Shown: in pieces, positions 44,928-55,590 of the stretch
Numbering within the stretch: the stretch's first letter is position 1
How the letters are laid out: each line of letters starts with the position of its first letter
DNA from: Diphasiastrum complanatum
Lineage: Eukaryota > Streptophyta > Lycopodiopsida > Lycopodiales > Lycopodiaceae
Assembly (NCBI GenBank): GCA_029204225.1
Contig: CM055096.1
Coordinates: 60,178,957 to 60,242,956, forward strand
Reading direction: 5' to 3'
Length of the DNA: 64,000 nucleotides
Notes under the pieces: generated by a model
What the model saw: only the letters and a program-made list of their open reading frames with translations
Databases searched by the model: none
Told to the model about the DNA's origin: nothing
Position numbers and translations under genes: made by a program

Positions 44928-46206
44928 AAACCAAGGTATGCAGACAATAGTTGGTAATCCATCTCATATCAATGAAGTGTATTGCTCAAAAGAAGAAAGT
45001 CTAGCATATAACAATTCCAACAATTTATTTATTCACATTAATTAGTTACTAACATTCATCATAAATTTTTATGGTATTACAAATGAGAATGTCAAGAATA
45101 AGTTAATAGTTGTTCTCAAGTTAGATGAGTCTAAAAGTATAAAAGGACAAAAAATGAAAAGAGTCAGTCTCACGATCATGAATGGAGCACTTTCAAATTC
45201 AGAAGACTCAGAAGGCCTCAATTTCAGTGTTCAATTAGAAAATGATATCTGGTGGTTGGCAGCATTTCAGGTATAGCAGTTCCTTCACATAATCAATAGG
45301 GATAATCATTTTAATATGGATTTCATTTAGGAAATCTTCTCTGTGTTAATATTATGAGGCTAATCACGTTTTTGTATTCTCTTATAGGTGATGAAAGAAG
45401 ACCATGACATTCTCTCATGGATATTTGATAGAACGTCATATCCTACCACCATAAAAATTCACATGGAGGGAGTTCCACTCGATATTGTTGGAATTGGCAC
45501 TTTCAACATTGAATGGCATTTAGCAGGAGATCTGAAGACATTAAAATGTATGTTCAATGTATCCCATGGCGCTAACTCTAAACACCCTTGTTTGTATTGC
45601 ATGAAGATAGCAAAAGACATGACAAGGAGTACAAGAATATCAAGAGATCGAGAAGATCCTAATTGGAAACCTATACTACCGATTCTTCTTCAGAATGTTC
45701 ATATTTGTACATTGCATGCGGAGGTGCATATTATAGAAAAAAGAATATATCTTCACATCTTGTTTGCATGGAATTCCGAGCCAGAGGTAGATGCGAAGGA
45801 AGCTATTTCCAGATTAGAGGACGACAGTCTAAAGCAGGCTTACGTAAAGGCCACGTTAAAATAAAAAAAGATGATAAGCTATCAGGTAAAACAAGAAATA
45901 TTCAATGCAAGCCAAGCATTGGAAGATCCAAAGCTCGAAGATTTTTATCAATTTATTCTAGCAAACAATCCAAGATTCAATACTCAGTTTGGAAAGAGAT
46001 TACTGCAGCAACTCAAGATTCAAAGAAGAAGGTTCTACTCGTATACACAAGGTAGAAGTTTGGAAAAAAAATTAGACAACATGGTGAAATATTTGAGGAA
46101 AGATAAATTTTCAAATATTGATGTACAAATGATACAAAAAACAACTAGTGAATTTGTGGATGCAGTTCGAAGTGCATGGGGTGTTGATCATATAACACAT
46201 TATATG
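43764..46206 (+). pseudogene. Gene A copy 2: DDE-type transposase lacking its last exon
   Basis: Exon 1 (43764-44376): MTKLYHLHVDLSPEYAPLK, a TAA, VDLWSSETLYPIDPC, ending in a very basic RKVRSNKRKRLVN and RRRRIRAFK. Exon 2 (44555-45270): SALVVEDHLADGILIGNSLG, GACDFSSINTKAYATMFKMI, then an AT microsatellite (44867-44924) inside the frame, then KLIVVLKLDESKSIKGQKMK. Exon 3 (45388-46206): VMKEDHDILSWIFDRTSYPT, EWHLAGDLKTLKCMF, SKHPCLYCMKIAKD, HICTLHAEVHIIEKRIYLHI. The D of LDESKS (45124) and of GDLK are candidate catalytic residues; CLYC (45589) is a likely zinc pair. The exon with GMEKSH present in copy 1 is absent; sequence passes directly into gene B. Stops and the AT insertion add to the damage. 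Confidence 0.75.
44867..44924. repeat. AT microsatellite inside gene A exon 2
   Basis: About 29 AT units between TTTTAAAC and GTTAAACC. Copy 1 has only ATTAAACATAGG at this point, so the array grew here after the copies diverged. Confidence 0.95.
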
Positions 46207-46264
46207 GTAAGATTTCGATGTTACACTACTATAGACAAATATGTGCAATTAAATTGAATACTTT

Positions 46265-47045
46265 TGGTACTTAGACAGAGCCTTGATTGTCATAATCATT
46301 GTCTCACCATGTTGATGAAACTTTGAATGGGCAACACTAATCTCATTATTCTTGAAGAACTTCAAATAATGTCCCAGTGCATGATCTCTTGAAAATTCTC
46401 TTGGAGAAGATCTCTGCCCTCCTCGACAAATTGCAAAATCATCAAGAAAAATTGTTTTCTGAAATGAAAAAATCCAAAGTAAGCTCCAGTATATAACCTA
46501 ACATAACGAATCTATTAGTCCATAATAAGATACAAAACTTATGCATTCAGCATTGTCTTCCTTAATTGTTGTCTCTCCATCAATAAAATTATTATCTATA
46601 TTATAAGTAGGAAATGTGATAAGACATTTATCAGAAGGAGAAAGGGTGTTGGGAGTTCTAGGGCCAATAAACGATGCCATGTTTCAGACTTTGTACCACT
46701 AGAAGAAGCAGCCTCAGAAGTGGAAGGTCTAGCTTCCGAATCGTCAAAAATATTTAACAAAAGAAAAAAAAAACAAATGCAGACTGAAAGTCAACAAATC
46801 TACATTTTTTATTGTGAATTGGACACTCATCTATAGACTTGAAATCATTATGTAACTTGGTGAACATTCTGTCAAGCTTAGCCTTATAACTATGCTTGTC
46901 GAGTGTCACCAGGTCTTAATAATGAAACATGTCCTTATTTTGAGATCTGAATAAGAAAGTACTGAACAGAGACTTAAATCTGAGATAAATCTCAAAAAAT
47001 GCTTACACACCAGGACCCTCAGTAAGAGAAGGAAGAAGAAAAAAA
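46265..47045 (-). pseudogene. Gene B copy 2: unknown conserved transposon protein
   Basis: From 47045: FFEIYLRFKSLFSTFLFRSQ, a stop, DLVTLDKHSYKAKLDRMFTK, DECPIHNKK; then PRTPNTLSPSDKCLITFPTY with NIDNNFIDGE; then TIFLDDFAICRGGQRSSPRE and HALGHYLKFFKNNEISVAHS with HGETMIMTIKALSKY to the end. Shared with copy 1: LDRMFTKL, the ..DDFA.. block, and the GH.L.FFK..EI..AHSK...GE..IM..KALS block. The last of these is the best conserved. No known family. Confidence 0.55.
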
Positions 47046-48024
47046 AAAAAAATTGAAATTTGAAATACCCTAAATTATCACTCATACCAAATTTTATGAA
47101 AAAAAGAAAGCAAATTAGAATCGAAATTAGACATTTTGAGCAAAAAATACATATGTGAAACTCTCAGACGCAAAATGCAGGTCAGACAAGAACCTCAAAG
47201 CAATGTGCGCTTGAAAGAGATATAAGAAAACAGGGTATCGAATCCGAGCACCTGTACAAAGATCAAAAACAAAATGAGATGTAAGGTGCGCTTGAATGTG
47301 ATACCGGCCCAGGCAGTATCGGTTCCAGGCGCAAGTAAGTCAATGGAGCGTAAACAGTAGAAAGAGCACGCTTGAAATCGATCTCTGGATAGAAAATCAA
47401 AAATTTGTGTGAAAATCCGCGTCAGAAATGGCCTATTTATAAAAAAAATTTGCAAGTGTGGAGGAGTTCCAAAGTGACACATGTCGATGCATTATTTGTC
47501 ATTAATATTACGTCGTACAGACAATGATTGGTCTAACATCTATCACGTGCATAATGACACGTGTCCAAATCTGATTTGTGCACGTGTCCCAATCCACGTT
47601 GTCTCATAATTGAGTTATCATTGTCAATAACGGACAATACACATGGACCAGTTAGATGCCGACACATGTCGTAAGCCGTTTTTTCACACGTGCAAAAATT
47701 TCCTATATATACACCCTCAGAATTTTCATTTTTTTCTCAGAATTTTTGATTTTCGCTCCCAATATCGCTCTCAAGCGTGCTCTCTCTTCGCAAAATACTC
47801 TGCCTTCTCACCGTGCGCTCGAGACCGATACCGTTGTGATTCCAATATCGCTTTCGAGCACAAATCTCTTTTCTTTACATATTCACTATCTATCTTGCAC
47901 TGAATCCGATATTTAGTTCTGGTATCGATCTCAAGCGCTTTCTGATCGCAAATTTTTTTGTTTTCGTTCCCTGCGCTTGGGTTCAAACTTTTTTTTTTCT
48001 AATTTATTTTTCTTAATTCTAAGA
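47046..48024. promoter_or_regulatory. Divergent B/C promoter, copy 2: opposed TATA boxes, G-boxes, mirrored 80-bp repeats
   Basis: TATAAATA faces gene B at 47441-47434; TATATATA faces gene C at 47704-47711. Between them lie four CACGTG boxes (47544, 47558, 47581, 47687). Outside each TATA are three repeats at about 80-bp spacing: GTGCGCTTGAA/GCACGCTTGAA at 47205, 47286 and 47366 on the B side, and their inverted form (AATATCGCTCTCAAGCGTGC and variants) at 47761, 47844 and 47921 on the C side. The layout is symmetric about the G-boxes. Confidence 0.75.
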
Positions 48025-49775
48025 ATGATGGCTAGGACCAAATCCATTGCCACTGCCATAACCACTATACAACCATCTCATGCCCGTGTTCCCCCTGGCA
48101 CTAGCCGTAGACATGGCAAAATCAAGTCTGGCTAAGGGAGATTAGAAAACTCCAGAGATCAGATGAACTGTTGATCCCTAGAGCTCCTTTTGGCTGATCT
48201 GTCAGGAATGTCACTCTGTCACTTAGGCTAGATGTTCATTTTAACGTGACAGTCATGCAGGCCTTACAGGGTGCTGCAGAAGACTTTCTAGTCTAGTTTT
48301 CTGAGGATACATGTCTTTTGGTCGTGCATGGTAAGCGTGTCACCATCATGCCAAAAGATTTCATCATTCTCGGAAGAATTTGGGACCGTTATTCTGGGTT
48401 GCATGTGGATAACGGAACAAACTTGCCAACTACTTCTAGGAGGAAAAGGAAGCAGCTTGTTCCCAAGAAAGCTGGATCTCGAAGGCCAGCTGCTTACCTC
48501 CCTCCTAGAGTTATCTCTGCCAAGGGACCGCGCATCGTCCTGAGCTCTAAATCATATGCTGGAGAATTTGATTCAGACCGAGAATCACCCTCTCCTCCTC
48601 GTGTTATTCGTTCAGCTCCTCAGAAGGTTTCTTCACCAAAAGTGATGATTACCCAAGAGGAGCTCGACAAAATAACCGAGAAATCTATAAATATTATATC
48701 TACTTCTCTTTTTGCTCTTGTACATAATCTTTTTGTCAAAATTTCATACAATCCTGTGCAAGTTTATTTTGATTCTGACCATTATAACCAGTACGAGGCT
48801 TACTTAACTAATAAAAGTGATCTTCTGGGCAATTATTTTGATTTCTTTCTTCCAGATTCACATAGAAGCTTTAGATTAGGTTTCCAATTTTGTGTCGAGC
48901 TTAAAGATAAAACATCAGATATTCCAGATGTAATAGTAGAAGTCGGGGGATCCTTTTTGCAGAATAGTATTACTTCCGATTCTCATGGTGTAGTTTTTGG
49001 TGTTAGTCCATTTATTATGGGAGCGGTGAAGGCAAAAGAAGCTGATTTTGATAAGGTTGTATATTTCATCAAATGTAGTCCAGTGGCAAATTTTTATTTG
49101 ATTCCATATGAAAATATTGCTCATATGTTTTTGTTGCTTTAATTTGGATTGTTGTAGTCGGCATTGTTTTAATAAGTAAGGACTGTTTTAATTTTTATTT
49201 TGATTGTTGTAGTCGGCATTAGAGCCTGAACATTCTTTCTGTAGAGATAAATAAGGAGGGAGTATCAAATTTTTTATGTGTAAAAGTAAACTCAGCTGCT
49301 AATACACATAGAGAATTTGATTCTCTACTTCATGATGTCGTTCGGGAAATACCGACAACGGCAACCTCAATTGGAGAGACAACCATTAAATCTCTCAAGG
49401 TATATTTAATTTATTTCTAATATGCATGTATTTTTTTTTTAGTTTAAATTTATCATCATAGCATAAATAAATTTTTTGTCATAATATTACTAATTTTCGT
49501 TCAATATATGCAGTGTGTACAGCAAATGGACGCTTTCAGTTGTGCATGGTTTGTCTTGTACAATACAAAGCTCTTTTTTGAGTGGTATAATTTACAAGTG
49601 GATGTAGATATTGAAAAGGTAATATTTTGTTCATTTGTAATTCCTTTCATTCTGATTCATATTTCTTTACTATCATTGTTTGTAATTTGTTGATTCATGT
49701 GTTTTGTGATGACAGTTCACTCTTGAGCCGTATACTCCTGACGATGTATATAGATTCCGGCAAGATTTTTATTGA
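48025..49775 (+). pseudogene. Gene C copy 2: histone H3 fold - basic linker - Ulp1-like protease
   Basis: Begins MMARTKSIATAITTIQ, keeping the MARTK start of histone H3. After a frameshift at about 48130 the core reads [85 protein letters not shown]. Spacing between PF and ALQ equals canonical H3. Two stops lie inside the fold (PFG/SVR and LV/FSE). The same frame runs on through a basic segment (TSRRKRKQLVPKKAGSRRP) and a long linker to 49142 (NFYLIPYEN), so histone and linker are one protein. The protease follows: degraded His region, VKVNSAANTHREFDSLLHD to 49399; exon 49514-49618 CVQQMDAFSCAWFVLYNTKL and FFEWYNLQVDVDIEK; exon 49716-49775 FTLEPYTPDDVYRFRQDFY and a stop. Q and C of the C48 site are present; the Asp is Asn as in copy 1. 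Confidence 0.85.
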
Positions 49776-49859
49776 TATCAATATAGATTCTTACAATCAG
49801 GTTGTGTCCATAGTGTAATATTGGAATGCAATTTTCTATATTGATAAAAAGACATGATG

Positions 49860-50466
49860 ATTGGCATGTATTTGCTGATAGTGAATCTCAGTGTTCTTCC
49901 ATAAGTTGGATTGTTTCGCCAATATCTCTGCATTTGATCTCGAGCTCATGTCTTTTACGTACCTGCATAAAACTAATACAAAGTGAGTTACAATTAGTAC
50001 ACAGATTGTATTAGAAAGTTTTGATTGAAACTATTCATAAAGAATCGAGTGTTTATAGTTACTTACGAGTTTACCACTGAAATGAATTTGAAGTCTAAAA
50101 GTACATCATCTTGTAGGAGCAATAGTTCCCACCTGATGTAATTTAGACTCCAATCTTCTTTTGAATGTCCACTGGCTTCCAAGTCTTGATCGAGTGGCAC
50201 CCATTTACCTTTATTTTTTTTTTCATCTTTGATAATGAAAGCATAAGCTCAACATTGGTTTTTTCAATTTGATAGCGGAAGCACATGGAAGACATTTTAA
50301 TTCTGCATTCTATTTCTCCATCTGATCTTTTGTCCTGATCTTCATCCATAAGTTCAGATAATAAACTGTGTGATAAATTTTTGCATACAAACATCGTTGG
50401 GATTTTGTGTACATTGACACTTGAAAAGAAATCCACAAATATATTCAAGGAAATAAACCAACTCAA
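49860..50466 (-). pseudogene. Gene D copy 2: unknown conserved transposon protein, N-terminus lost
   Basis: From 50466: WFISLNIFVDFFSSVNVHKI, PTMFVCKNLSHSLLSELMDE, EIECRIKMSSMCFRYQIEK. Then exon pieces DWSLNYIRWELLLLQDDVLL (about 50150-50070) and VRKRHELEIKCRDIGETIQL with MEEH and a stop (about 49965-49885). All have counterparts in copy 1. The part with the CxC...HxC motif is absent because the terminal repeat follows at once on the right. Confidence 0.55.
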
Positions 50467-50580
50467 TCTGACTTTATGTAGAGCCCCGATTTCAAGGTTT
50501 CAATTGGTCCACATGGCAACAAAACTAAGAAAAATAAATAAAAAATCATCTTTTTCAAAGGCCCTCTTCGGGCTCTAAGT

Positions 50581-52380
50581 TTCTCTTATGAATATATGGA
50601 TCTTGAATTTCGGTTGGTAATATTTTTTCTCCTCTAAGTTATGGAATTGTCCCAAAAGCCTTGTCCCTCGCACCATTTTGTTGTTTGGCTTATGAACGAG
50701 GTTGAATGTTGTTATACAACTTAGGTAGCTTGTGAATCATGGAGTCATTGTTTCCATTGCCCTTTGAGGTTAATGTTCTTGCCTTTTACGGTCTCTTATT
50801 TTATATTTTGAAGTTAATGAATTGGGCCTTGGGGCACCTCTTTGTAAATAGTTCAAAATATCCATAGTTAGCTAGATATGGGTCTCACACCAAACCAGGT
50901 TGTCAAAAATAAAGTCAGAATACCTTAGCAATGGATCTATCTTTATAATATTCGAATTTTCAATAGTTTATTTATAACCACATACAGTGGAATGAGTAGG
51001 CTAAATATATTCTATGCCACATTGATGTACACTCGTACCATGCCCAAAGATTTGTTGACATCATGGAGCCATGTGCTCGAGGTTAACATTGTACATTTGA
51101 GTGCGCAAACATGAGAGTACATTGTAACTATTGTGTCGTAAGAAAAGAACTTAATGATATAAGGTTTTTTCTTGTGAGCTTGGCTCTTCTTTTAATGGGA
51201 ATATATTTTTCGACTAAGGTTTAACATGGAGTTTGTAATCTAGTATTTTCATTGTTTGGGTATAGCTTATAGCACCCCTTGTAGGCATGTCATTATTTAT
51301 TCATTTCCTTTTAAAGCTTCTTAGACGTACTAGCATTTTGCTATGTACAATTATACATTGTGCATAGTGATAGGTTGAGGTTAAATAGGAAATAGGGAGC
51401 ACAAGGCTCCAAGTTGTCAACATCATAGCAGGAGATATTTGAGCCATCATTAGTGTGACATGAACTTTATTCTTAAGTTCGTCAACCCGGTTTCCTTGAC
51501 ATTGTGCAAATTTTGTACTGCACATAATAAAACTAGAATGCATTTGCAAAAAGAACAAAACTTTCTATGATTCTAGAAATCATTTCATTAAGATCGATAA
51601 ATCCTACTTACTATAAAACCAAAGGTTGGAAATCATGTCTTCTTTGTAATATGACATTTCTTGCATAAGAGAACTAGCGTCTGTCTTTCAAACATCAACA
51701 TCCTTCAATTCTTTTCTAGAAACCAAAATTTGCAAATATATTTTTCTTTTATCAAATCGTGAATCCAATTTTTTTAATCACGATCGTGAACTTGTAAAAT
51801 TTAAACTATAGGTTTTGATTTACAAGAAAATAGATTACGTATAGACTTTTTCAACATGTAAAATGTAAGTATATGTAGGTAGAGCCTTTTGATTGTTTAA
51901 ATGGGTGACACTTTTTAGCTTTTAGTTGATATATGCTCCTTTTGAAAGTTCTTTATGCCCTTTTATGGGCCATAAAGTACTTATAAGAGTTTTATCCTTT
52001 TTTTGTTTCTATTTTTATAAGAGCTTTATCTAAAGTTTCATTGCATTATCAAAATCATTCTTTTTCAAAACTGGATAATTAAAATACTATATAATAATTT
52101 GCCAATGATCCAGTTACACTAGTAGGTAAGTGATGATTGTATCTCTTCCAATTAACAAGCATTATACTTAAAATGATATAGTTGCATGCACCACTTGCAT
52201 CTACACAATGAATGCCATTCCTCCCAATTGTACACCAAACCTTTGTACACCATCAATATGACAACATTGTCAACTAAGGCATTAGTGATATTAATTGCAA
52301 ATAGCTATAATTTTGAAGCTGATCGAACAACATCGTTCTCTCAAAACACAGCTTTAGACTCTAATAAAGGAAGCTGATTC
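50581..52380. other. No gene seen
   Basis: AT-rich; a few frames of 60-85 codons without recognisable motifs. Confidence 0.4.
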
Positions 52381-54180
52381 TTTGAAGTAGACAAATAAGG
52401 CGATTCAAGCCAAGTCTAACAATTTTCAGACTCAAAACAATTCTTTGAAGCAGCAACTTTTGGCTGCGAATCAACATAATGTCGCGCTTCAGAAACATTT
52501 ACAGGAGGAGCGAATGACAAGACTAAAGGCAGAAGCTGCTTTGTCTCCGAGCACCAATGTAGAGTCAATCACAGTCAATCTCATGAAGCTGAACCAACTC
52601 CAAGGCCAGATGCTCGAAAATTTTCGTGTCGAGTTCTTACAACCGCTCGAGGATGCGAAGGCTCTTGTCGAGGAAGAGTTGGCTGAGCTGAAGGAGCTCT
52701 CCAGTGATGCCACCCGATTTTGCAGCGGGCCCGATGCACATGACGAATACCTTCAGGCCCTTCTTCGAATTGATGACCTCACACAGCAAATACAAGTTGT
52801 CCCTGCCTGCACCGGAGCCTCAGACCATCCAGAATTCTTGGAGGCTGTCGCGAAGATGGACAGCTCGAATAGGAGCCGTCGTATTTTAAACAACAAATGG
52901 AAGATCAGAAGCTGGCTGTTGAGTTGCAAACTCAAGACTTGGCAACTACATCTACACAACCAAAGCGAATGTGGCGAAATCAGTCGAAGGTATGCGCTGA
53001 CAAATTCCATGCATTTGCTGAACGCTTATGGAAATGATGTCCACATGCTTTTGATATTGAGATGTAATGGCGTGTGGATAACATAATGCTACTAGCCTCA
53101 GTAGGCATCGTCTTCAACGAATGGAAGCAACCTTGGGAGAAGGACGACTTTCTCTAGTTATGGGCCCAGCTTTCTATCAAGCAGAAAGGATGTCTCTGTT
53201 GGGGCATAATCCAGGGTAAGTTCCAGGTCCTACCTTTCGGATCAGCAGAGTTATACATGGGCTCTTCGGCTATGTATGCTCTCGAATATATTCATATCAA
53301 AAAACTTCAATTTTTGCGGAACGAAGATAATAAGCAACATTTTTGGAAGCAAAAGTCATAGTTTCGGCTGTATAAACCACAAGCTGTTGCGGATTTAGGT
53401 GCATTCGACGATGCAGGTCTGCTGATTAAAAAAATTTGGCTTATCCGGAATTATTCAGTCTTTATGTGGATTGGGAGCAAAACCTTCTAGAATATTTTGC
53501 GAAGATTCGACATAATTTGCAAGATGGAAGGAAGTCATTCCATTATAAGCAATTCTGTACATATACATTTTGGCAAATTGGTATCTTTGTGGCGAAGACA
53601 TTATTTTTTGTTTAGAATCTTTATGTTAAAAGCAATTTTTTTAGATTTTCGGCTCGTTACTATAAAGAAATCACTCTACGTAGTGATTCAGATGAAGATA
53701 TCAAGTTAACCCAAGAGTTGTTTGATGGAACATTACTCCCGGTTAAGTTAGAAGAATTTGGCAACTTACCAGCTGGCCGCTCTACAAAATCAAAACAAGA
53801 TTTGTTGTTGATCGAAGCTCAATAGAACTTGGAGCTTGCTCATAAATTATATGAAGAACTGAATCATTCATGAATATTCATTTGTGCCTTTGTCGTGGTG
53901 ATGTTTCTATGGGATGCTGACTTTTTGAAGTTTAAAAATGTTTTGAAGTTTGATTCCAATTTTCATCAGCAATTCAAAGATCAACTCAAAACAAACTATT
54001 CAATTAAAGAAACAGCAAGACACATATTCTCTAAGACGAAGAAATATCTAAGGGACGAAATACACGAAGAAATATCTTTTCGCCTCAACGAAAATCTGAC
54101 AAACATGAATGTTTCTCGAATAATCCTCAAAATGAAGATGATATGTTCACGAGGACGTTTCACATTTGAGGAAGGGGATA
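52381..54180 (+). pseudogene. Long decayed coding block, family not recognised
   Basis: A plus-strand protein can be followed across several frameshifts and stops. It starts with a coiled-coil part (LKQQLLAANQHNVALQKHLQ, ESITVNLMKLNQLQGQMLEN, EDAKALVEEELAELKELSSD). A second part reads VDNIMLLASVGIVFNEWKQP, then LSIKQKGCLCWGIIQGKF and SSAMYALEYIHIKKLQFL. A third reads LPVKLEEFGNLPAGRSTKSK, and from 53920 FLKFKNVLKFDSNFHQQFKD. It ends near a GAGGAAGGGGA purine tract followed by TGATGCCACGAAAATG, like a retroelement end and LTR start. A gag-like gene of an LTR element is my best guess, but no diagnostic motif was found. Confidence 0.4.
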
Positions 54181-55390
54181 TGTGATGCCACGAAAATGTT
54201 AAATTTTGAGTATCAACATAAATATGGCATGATATACTTGAAAATGAATATATGAGTTGGTTAAGTATAAATCATGAAGAGGCCTAAGTCATTTTTTAGG
54301 AATATATCTCCTAAGTACTTGTCTTGTAATTAAGGGCAAGACATTTAAAAGGAAAAGACATTGTCTTGGATAACCTTTACTAGGTCGTCCATATGAAACG
54401 ACTAGATACGAAAAGACATGTTAAACTAGAATAAATTTAACTCATAGTTATGTATAACTCCTATGGTATAGTTGAACATATTTTCAGTCTAATTGCTAAC
54501 TAGACCCTTTCGCGGGAGCGACGCACCTGTTGTTTTAGAGGTGTGTTTGTTCGTCCCGAATAGATCTCACACTTCAGTCTCGATCATTAAGAGAGAAGAG
54601 TTTATGCTTATGTAAGAGTTTGAAGAAGTGAATAGAGTTTTGTGAGTTATTCTCTCTTATCTCTATTCTCCGCACTATTGAGTTTGTGTAATCTTGAGTC
54701 TGCTAACAATCTCTAACGTCATGAATTACTCTTTGATCAGACAGACGCTCTAGTGCATTACAGTCGTTTGTTGTGTTTCCGTAAAGCATGCTCTAAAGAA
54801 CTGTCTTAAAACCATCTTATTCGTCTGTCACGAATATTTTTTTTTCGGCACTCGAATAACGACTATCTTTGGTACAGTCTAGCATAATCATTGAATAAAG
54901 CTGTATGTATACATATGAGATGACAGTCCATGTCTGAAGAATTGAGTCTTTGATCTGTTTTCCTGATTGACATTGACATAAGTTTCTAACGTGTTCTAAA
55001 ACTCTTCGTGTTCTTTAACCATTAAGTTGGGCTTTAGTTGTTGAGGACTTCTGTCTAGAAATGAATAGTTCGCAAACGCGATTAATCAATTGTCTGCACA
55101 GTCGCAAATACATCGAACAATTCTCGCTTCTCTATTGACACCTTAATCAGCCAGAGTGTAGTACTGTTGTACTACTCTGATAACATCTCATCTGTAGAAC
55201 GCGCTTCATTCAATTCGATAGAGGCCAGATTGTTCTTCTGAATCTATTAACATTACCCATCCCAAACGTAAGTAATACTTGTTACTTTTTAAAGTCTGTC
55301 GACAACCAGAATAACACTCAAAACCACTTGTCATAAATTGTACCAAAAACATAACTTTCTAGCGCTGTCTTCTGTGGGAACGACGTTATT
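54181..55390 (+). mobile_element. Probable 3' LTR
   Basis: TGATGCCACGAAAATG follows the purine tract. The interior has the mixed composition typical of LTRs with no frames. A possible end lies near CTGTCTTCTGTGGGAACGAC (55361-55380). No second LTR is present in the window. Confidence 0.35.
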
Positions 55391-55432
55391 TACTATAAAA
55401 TCTATATTAACTCTGTCGGTATAGTACAACAC

Positions 55433-55590
55433 TCGTCGGTTGAGAAAAAAAAAAAAAAAAAAAAAAAAACGTCCGTTGAGATGTGAAAAAAAAGCGTCGG
55501 TTGAGATTTGAAAGAAAGTGTCGGTTGAGATATGAAGGAAAGCGTCGATTGAGATTTGACAAAAGCGTTGGTTGAAATTGAAGGGAATGG
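55433..55590. repeat. Tandem repeat GTCGGTTGAGATTTGAAAG
   Basis: Five to six diverged units of about 25-28 bp, the first containing a 25-base A run (55445-55469). Confidence 0.85.

Larger units (their letters stand above)
43384..50580. mobile_element. A-B-C-D transposon, copy 2 (histone H3-Ulp1 bearing)
   Basis: The left end reads ATGGGCCCAAAGAGGGCCCT and then AAGAAATGCCATGTAGGA. The right end, reverse complemented, reads TTAGAGCCCGAAGAGGGCCT, an imperfect inverted repeat of about 20 bp with GCCATGTGGA further in. Gene order A(+), B(-), C(+), D(-) equals copy 1. Gene A retains the two aspartates and the CxxC pair but lost its last exon. Gene C here is the best preserved. No clear target duplication. 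The copies are quite diverged, so they are old or from different subfamilies. Confidence 0.75.

Noticed and set aside
54181-54500. Extension of the 52-54 kb coding block past 54180
   Set aside because: Stops in all frames and LTR-like composition start here.
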